Assembly (NCBI RefSeq): GCF_009674775.1
Contig: NZ_WKKE01000006.1
Location: 150,596 to 214,595 of the forward strand
DNA length: 64,000 nucleotides
Source: Flavobacterium sp. LC2016-23
GTDB taxonomy: Bacteria > Bacteroidota > Bacteroidia > Flavobacteriales > Flavobacteriaceae
Direction of reading: 5' to 3'
Part shown: positions 59,670 to 64,000 of the stretch, in pieces
Layout: the number at the start of each line of letters is the position of its first letter
Position numbering within the stretch: the stretch's first letter is position 1
The notes under the pieces: generated by a model
Databases searched by the model: none
Told to the model about the DNA's origin: nothing
The model's input: the letters and a program-made list of their open reading frames with translations, nothing else
Position numbers and translations under genes: made by a program

Positions 59670-61133
59670 ATGCAATCACGTAGAAAATTTATAAAAAACA
59701 CAGGCATTTTTTCAGCAGGACTATTGGCCATTCAAAGCAATGCTTTCGGTTTTAATTCGGATACTTTTCCGTTTCCTTTAAAAGATTTTATAAGCAAAAG
59801 ACCTCCGCTGGCCGAAAGAAAATTTACAAGTCAGGCCGTAGAAGCTGCTATTGTACGCATCAAAAAGCAAATTGCAAATCCGGAACTAGCCTGGTTGTTC
59901 GAAAACTGTTTTCCCAATACACTGGATACTACAGTTGATTTTGAAATTATCGACGGTAAACCCGATACCTATGTCATTACGGGAGATATAGATGCCATGT
60001 GGCTTCGTGACAGTACAGCACAAATCTGGCCTTACATTCCGTTTGTAAAAGAAGATGCTAAATTGGCTGAACTGGTCAAAGGCGTAATAAACCGTCAGGC
60101 AAAATGTATACTCCTGGATCCGTATGCGAATGCCTTTTATAAAGATTTCACCAAAGAAAGCGAATGGAAGCATGACCTGACCAAAATGCAGCCCGGAATA
60201 CACGAAAGAAAATGGGAAATTGACAGTTTGTGCTACCCGGTCCGACTGGCACACGGTTATTGGAAAGAAACCGGAGATATCAGTTTGTTTGATGAACAAT
60301 GGAAAAAAGCCATGCTGCTCGTATTGCAGACTTTTAAGGAACAGCAAAGACTGGATGGAAAAGGAGGGCCTTATACGTTTCAGCGTCAGACTGCCTGGGC
60401 AACAGACGGAGTGCCTCTGGGAGGTTACGGTTATCCGGTAAAACCATGCGGACTAATTGTTTCGACTTTCAGGCCCAGTGATGACAGTACGCTGTTTGGC
60501 TATCTGATTCCGAGTAATATGTTTGCGATCGAAGTATTGGGGTATCTGATTGAAATATTCTCCTTACCGGCCTTAAAAGACAATGATCTGGTCGCTAAAG
60601 CCAGAGAATTAAGAGAACAGGTACAAAAAGGATTAAAAGAAAACGGAATCATAGACCACCCGAAATTCGGAAAAATCATTGCTTTTGAAGTAAACGGCTA
60701 CGGCAGTTTCCACATGATGGACGATGCCAATGTACCTTCTTTATTGTCATTACCGTATTTAGGCGCAATTGCTCCAAATGACCCTTTATACCTCAATACC
60801 CGTAAAGTAGTACTTTCCGAAAACAATCCTTTTTTCTACAAAGGAAAAGCCGGCGAAGGTGTCGGAGGGCCACATACAGGAGTTGACACCATCTGGCCAA
60901 TGAGTATTGTTCTGAGAGCCATTACCAGTGTAGATGAAAAAGAAATAAAAGCCTGCATCAGCAATTTAATCAAAACCAATGCGGATACGGGATTCATGCA
61001 CGAATCCTTTCATAAAGATGATGTAACCAGGTTTACCCGAAAATGGTTTGCCTGGGCCAACACCTTATTTGGCGAAATGATCGTTCACACCAGTATCAAC
61101 TACCCTCAGATTTTAAAAGATAAGAATATCTAG
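59670..61133 (+). CDS. GH125 exo-alpha-1,6-mannosidase, Tat-exported
   Basis: The 487-residue protein begins with a twin-arginine signal (SRRKFIKNTGIFSAG). The GH125 fold shows in AMWLRDSTAQIWPY, EIDSLCYPVRLAH, FRPSDDSTLFGYLIPSNMFA, GGPHTGVDTIWPM and TGFMHESFHKDD. The family removes alpha-1,6-linked mannose by inversion without metal; the Glu in MHESF is probably the catalytic base. It acts after GH92 has removed the alpha-1,2 branches of high-mannose glycans. It lies between GH92 and the ROK kinase in the operon. Confidence 0.93.
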   Translation: MQSRRKFIKNTGIFSAGLLAIQSNAFGFNSDTFPFPLKDFISKRPPLAERKFTSQAVEAAIVRIKKQIANPELAWLFENCFPNTLDTTVDFEIIDGKPDTYVITGDIDAMWLRDSTAQIWPYIPFVKEDAKLAELVKGVINRQAKCILLDPYANAFYKDFTKESEWKHDLTKMQPGIHERKWEIDSLCYPVRLAHGYWKETGDISLFDEQWKKAMLLVLQTFKEQQRLDGKGGPYTFQRQTAWATDGVPLGGYGYPVKPCGLIVSTFRPSDDSTLFGYLIPSNMFAIEVLGYLIEIFSLPALKDNDLVAKARELREQVQKGLKENGIIDHPKFGKIIAFEVNGYGSFHMMDDANVPSLLSLPYLGAIAPNDPLYLNTRKVVLSENNPFFYKGKAGEGVGGPHTGVDTIWPMSIVLRAITSVDEKEIKACISNLIKTNADTGFMHESFHKDDVTRFTRKWFAWANTLFGEMIVHTSINYPQILKDKNI

Positions 61134-61157
61134 AATAAGCAAGTTAAATAAGGAAAA

Positions 61158-62060
61158 ATGAATATACCATACGCCATAGGGCTAGATATAGGAGGGACAC
61201 ACATTACTGCGGCAGTGATCAATATAAAAGAGATGAAAGTTATGGACTTCTCGATCTACAAAGAATCTTTCGATTCTAATTTACCGGTTGATCAGGTAAT
61301 GACTATCTGGAAAAAAGCGATTGCTACGGCCGTAGAAAATTCTAAAGTTACAGCAACGACAGGTTTGGCGGTATGCATGCCCGGTCCGTTTGACTATCAA
61401 AAGGGTATTTGCTGGATCAAAGACCAGTCTAAGTACGAACATTTTTATGGATTGAATATTCGGGATTTACTTTTGGAGCACCTGAAGCTTTCCAACGATT
61501 TTTCGGTACTTTTTGAAAATGATGCCGTTTGTTTTGGCAAAGGCGAAGTTTTTAAAGAAAAAGAGAATTTGTCCCGGAAAGTAATGGCAATCACTTTGGG
61601 TACCGGATTGGGTGCCTGTTTTATCGATAAAGGAGTTTCGGTTACTTCGGGAAGTAGCGTACCGCCAGATGGAGAAATTTACAACCTTCCCTATAAAAAC
61701 AGCATAGCAGAAGATTATGTTTCAGCGAGAGGTCTTTTATCACATTTTAAGGCTTTGAGCGGAACAACTCTTGCTAACGGACTGGAACTTTACAACCTTG
61801 CTGTAGAAGGGGATACAATTGCTATAAAAGTATTTGAAGAAATGGGTGCGGATTTGGCCGAAATTGTAATTCCGTGGCTGGAAAAATTTGGTGCAGATCG
61901 TTTTATTATTGGAGGAAAAATTGCCAACGCAAGTGAATTTTTTCTGCCTGTTTTCAATAAAAAAATTAAAGAAGCCGCAAGTGAAGTAACGGTTTATGTT
62001 TCTACAGATAACGAAGCAGCTGCTTTATTGGGAGCTGCGAGTATGCTTTATAAAGCTTAG
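61158..62060 (+). CDS. ROK family sugar kinase without zinc motif
   Basis: The 300-residue protein has ATP-binding DIGGTHITAAVI (residues 10-21), the catalytic Asp in FENDAVCFGKGE, and the nucleotide loop AITLGTGLGACFI. It would phosphorylate the mannose released by the upstream enzymes, or glucose. The usual ROK zinc site (GH...CxCGxxGC) is missing: the corresponding stretch reads PPDGEIYNLPYKNSIAEDYV with no histidine or cysteine. Such zinc-less ROK proteins exist in Bacteroidota. It ends the mannoside operon and has a ribosome-binding AGGA 7 bases before ATG. Confidence 0.88.
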   Translation: MNIPYAIGLDIGGTHITAAVINIKEMKVMDFSIYKESFDSNLPVDQVMTIWKKAIATAVENSKVTATTGLAVCMPGPFDYQKGICWIKDQSKYEHFYGLNIRDLLLEHLKLSNDFSVLFENDAVCFGKGEVFKEKENLSRKVMAITLGTGLGACFIDKGVSVTSGSSVPPDGEIYNLPYKNSIAEDYVSARGLLSHFKALSGTTLANGLELYNLAVEGDTIAIKVFEEMGADLAEIVIPWLEKFGADRFIIGGKIANASEFFLPVFNKKIKEAASEVTVYVSTDNEAAALLGAASMLYKA

Positions 62061-62112
62061 GCTTTTATAAAATTAGGTTAGGGATAAAGCTTTAAAAATA
62101 GATGTTTTTTAG

Positions 62113-62152
62113 AATGCGCAAAGGTCTGGTATAGACTTTTGCGCATTTTTTT
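62113..62152 (+). terminator. Terminator of the mannoside operon
   Basis: AATGCGCAAAGGTCT pairs with AGACTTTTGCGCATT (one mismatch or G-U) around GGTAT, followed by eight Ts. It is one of the strongest in the window. Confidence 0.92.
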
Positions 62153-62601
62153 TGAAACTTTATTCAGAGTATCTTATTTATGTAAATCAGTCCATAAGAG
62201 CAAAAAAGTGGTGCGAAAGAAAGTCTCATGAAAATTATTTTCATTTTAATTTTGTGCAACTTTAAAAAAAAAGAAGCAAAACAGCTTGTATAAAAATACT
62301 TTACTTTCTGAAAGCATTTCTAAAGTATTAAAACAATTCGCGGATCGGAAAAAAAGGTAAGGCACAGAAAACAGTTTGGCACTTTTTTTATTAAAATTCT
62401 ATCCGGATTGAGGTCTTATCGTATTATTTAACTACAAATATCAATTGAAACCCTACAGTTATAAATCGGTTTTCCGGACTACAAAAATATTGTTTTACTT
62501 TATAAAAAGAACATCTTTTTAAGCCTTAGCTGCAGCAGCTTAACAGGGTGTTTTTTGTTCAGTAAAGATCAAAAAAAATAATAACCTAAAAGAATTACAG
62601 G
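62153..62601. other. Intergenic before the lipoprotein gene
   Basis: AT-rich, no gene supported. A weak partial symmetry (CTTAGCTGCAGCAGCTTAA, 62524-62542) lies 60 bases before the start codon and could be a small hairpin or regulator site. Confidence 0.4.
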
Positions 62602-63975
62602 ATGAAAGAAAATTTTAAGACAGCAGCAGCTGTAATTACGGCTGTGCTGATTGCTGCATTTTTTACAGGATGCCAGCAGGATGACGAAGTGGTAGCTGCG
62701 GGGAGCACAACAGTGTCTTCTGCCAAAGAATGGTTTAAAGAATATGAAGGAAAAGGTGATAATTATGTTTACCTCCAGAATCTCAATTACGAGTGGTCCG
62801 GGGCGATCGTGAAACAAGCTGAAGACGGGACTGAAACGATTGTGGTCCCGATAAAAGAATTAAAAATAAACCAGTCAGAAATCTGGCAACAGTGCTTGTA
62901 CCTCTATAAATTACCCGATGGCAGTTATAAGGCCTCAGTGGTTGAAATCTATCCCGACAAAGCGGCTCCACAAGAGGACCAGTCTATGGAGGGCGGAAAT
63001 TTTAACGGATATATCAGCGTCTGGGATCTCAAGAAAGGTTTTGTAAAAGCAGCCCAATTTAAGAACAATTACGCTGTGGAAGACGGGATTGTGGAAGTGT
63101 TGGACAGAGAAGATAAGGCTACTTACAAAGCGCCCTCTCTTAATCCTTGTTTTGACGGTAGTTGCAATGATAGTCCTGGTGGCGGTAACCCAATTCAATT
63201 AAGAACAATTGTTATTGATTTGCTCCCGGGAATAAAGTTAAATGAAGTGATTATCGTAAAACCAAAACCAAAATCTGATCCAAGTCCAAAAGCAGTTTTT
63301 GCGCCTCGTTCTCCTATCATTGGCGGAACAACTCCTGGTGGTTATACCTCTCCTCGTGGTGGCAGTGGAGCAAGTAGTGGAGGAGGAACACAAGCAACCA
63401 TACTAGTCATTGAGATAGAAGGAGAAAAAATTGATCCTAAAGAAGAAACCAAATGTTTTGACAAAACGAAACCTGCTGTTTTGACTGTGTATGTTCAACA
63501 ACCAAACGAAAACACCAGAGATAAAATTGGAGCGAATAGTGTTGGGCATACCTTTATAGGCATTCAGCAAGGTACAATACAAAGACTTATTGGATTTTAC
63601 CCTGATAGTCCTAATGCATCACTGATTTCTTCTCAAAAAAGCGAATTACATGACAATAGTAATACATTATACCATGTAAGTATTTCTATAGGAATTGATG
63701 CAGACAAATTATCAAGTATTATTAATTATATTAATGATTACTCTAAAACATATGACTTAAATAATTATAATTGTAGTGACTTTGCAATAGGTGCTGCAGA
63801 AAAGGGAGGGTTAAAATTACCAAAGACTACTGGTTCCTATAATGCAGTTATTGTGAATTTTAAAGGACGTAATCCTGGCGATTTAGGTCAGGATATTAGA
63901 AATATGAATATACCTGGTGGTGTAACAAAAAGTGTAATAAAAGGGAATGCCCCGAAAAAGAAAGGAGGATGCTAA
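62602..63975 (+). CDS. Lipoprotein with papain-like/toxin-like C-terminal domain
   Basis: The 457-residue protein has lipobox FTGC (Cys 24), an N-terminal domain of about 170 residues with a repeated strand pattern, a Gly/Pro/Ser-rich linker (about 190-275; SPRGGSGASSGGGTQ) and a C-terminal domain. The latter has VGHTFIGIQQG (H316) and NNYNCSDFA (C391), a His-then-Cys arrangement as in permuted papain-like or LRAT-type hydrolases. It ends with NPGDLGQDIRNMN. From about 63500 the DNA becomes more AT-rich, as if this domain were a later cassette. A small gene starts 1 base after its stop, the usual place for an immunity gene. Activity is not proven. Confidence 0.7.
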   Translation: MKENFKTAAAVITAVLIAAFFTGCQQDDEVVAAGSTTVSSAKEWFKEYEGKGDNYVYLQNLNYEWSGAIVKQAEDGTETIVVPIKELKINQSEIWQQCLYLYKLPDGSYKASVVEIYPDKAAPQEDQSMEGGNFNGYISVWDLKKGFVKAAQFKNNYAVEDGIVEVLDREDKATYKAPSLNPCFDGSCNDSPGGGNPIQLRTIVIDLLPGIKLNEVIIVKPKPKSDPSPKAVFAPRSPIIGGTTPGGYTSPRGGSGASSGGGTQATILVIEIEGEKIDPKEETKCFDKTKPAVLTVYVQQPNENTRDKIGANSVGHTFIGIQQGTIQRLIGFYPDSPNASLISSQKSELHDNSNTLYHVSISIGIDADKLSSIINYINDYSKTYDLNNYNCSDFAIGAAEKGGLKLPKTTGSYNAVIVNFKGRNPGDLGQDIRNMNIPGGVTKSVIKGNAPKKKGGC

Positions 63976-63976
63976 A

Positions 63977-64000
63977 ATGAAAATAAATAAATCTATAGTA
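63977..64000 (+). CDS. Start of a gene cut off by the window edge
   Basis: ATG at 63977 opens MKINKSIV. A strong AGGAGG (63963-63968) lies 8 bases upstream, within the last codons of the preceding gene, and only one base separates this start from its stop. Close coupling suggests a partner or immunity protein for the toxin-like lipoprotein. The rest is outside the window. Confidence 0.6.

Overview
The window looks like a chromosome segment of a soil or freshwater Flavobacterium or a close relative (Bacteroidota). The evidence is low-GC DNA, a SusC/SusD pair, a hybrid two-component system of the glycan-sensing type, TonB-dependent uptake next to exported glycosidases, many lipoproteins, and promoters of the Bacteroidota type (TTG, 19-base spacer, TAnnTTTG). 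I saw no rRNA or tRNA gene, CRISPR array or intact transposase. All functional calls come from reading motifs by eye; no database search was run.

Layout. 1-7.7 kb: truncated mechanosensitive-channel-like gene, two Crp/Fnr regulators, an exported RidA-like protein, an AAA ATPase, two exported thioredoxin-fold proteins and an NTF2-like protein. 7.7-14.7 kb: GH31 alpha-xylosidase-type lipoprotein and a 1324-residue hybrid sensor. 15-21 kb: a minus-strand operon kaiC - kaiB - kaiB - PAS histidine kinase - receiver - AraC regulator, followed by an exported HSL-type esterase. 21.4-23.9 kb: PepSY-like protein, a 7-bp tandem-repeat array and a processive GT2 glycosyltransferase. 24.2-29.4 kb: an operon of exported ankyrin protein, DUF2271 protein with a possible flavinylation motif, PepSY/flavodoxin/FNR membrane reductase and ApbE flavin transferase, with a 25-bp palindrome over its promoter. 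29.5-33.9 kb: AT-rich accessory region with RHS relics, immunity-like genes, two HTH genes and several repeat families.

34-41.1 kb: LacI regulator divergent from a TonB receptor - MFS transporter - GH37 trehalase set. The trehalase is cytoplasmic and carries an EF-hand-like loop like that of fungal neutral trehalase. 41.2-43.5 kb: lipoprotein pair, a metzincin-like protease and a propeller protein. 43.8-45.9 kb: TetR - small protein - MFS efflux operon. 46.4-62.1 kb: an alpha-mannoside / high-mannose N-glycan utilisation locus (LacI, SusC, SusD, GH2, two GH92, GH125, ROK kinase), with matching LacI operators before the regulator and before susC. 62.6-64 kb: a lipoprotein with a papain-like or polymorphic-toxin-like C-terminus, then the first codons of the next gene.

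How it fits together: the mannose locus forms a plausible pathway. SusCD imports glycans, GH92 and GH125 remove alpha-linked mannose, GH2 cleaves the core beta-mannose, and ROK phosphorylates the sugar. The trehalose cluster does the same for one disaccharide. The most unusual systems are the kaiBBC/two-component operon without kaiA and the ankyrin/DUF2271/PepSY/ApbE operon, which predicts a covalently flavinylated extracytoplasmic electron-transfer chain.
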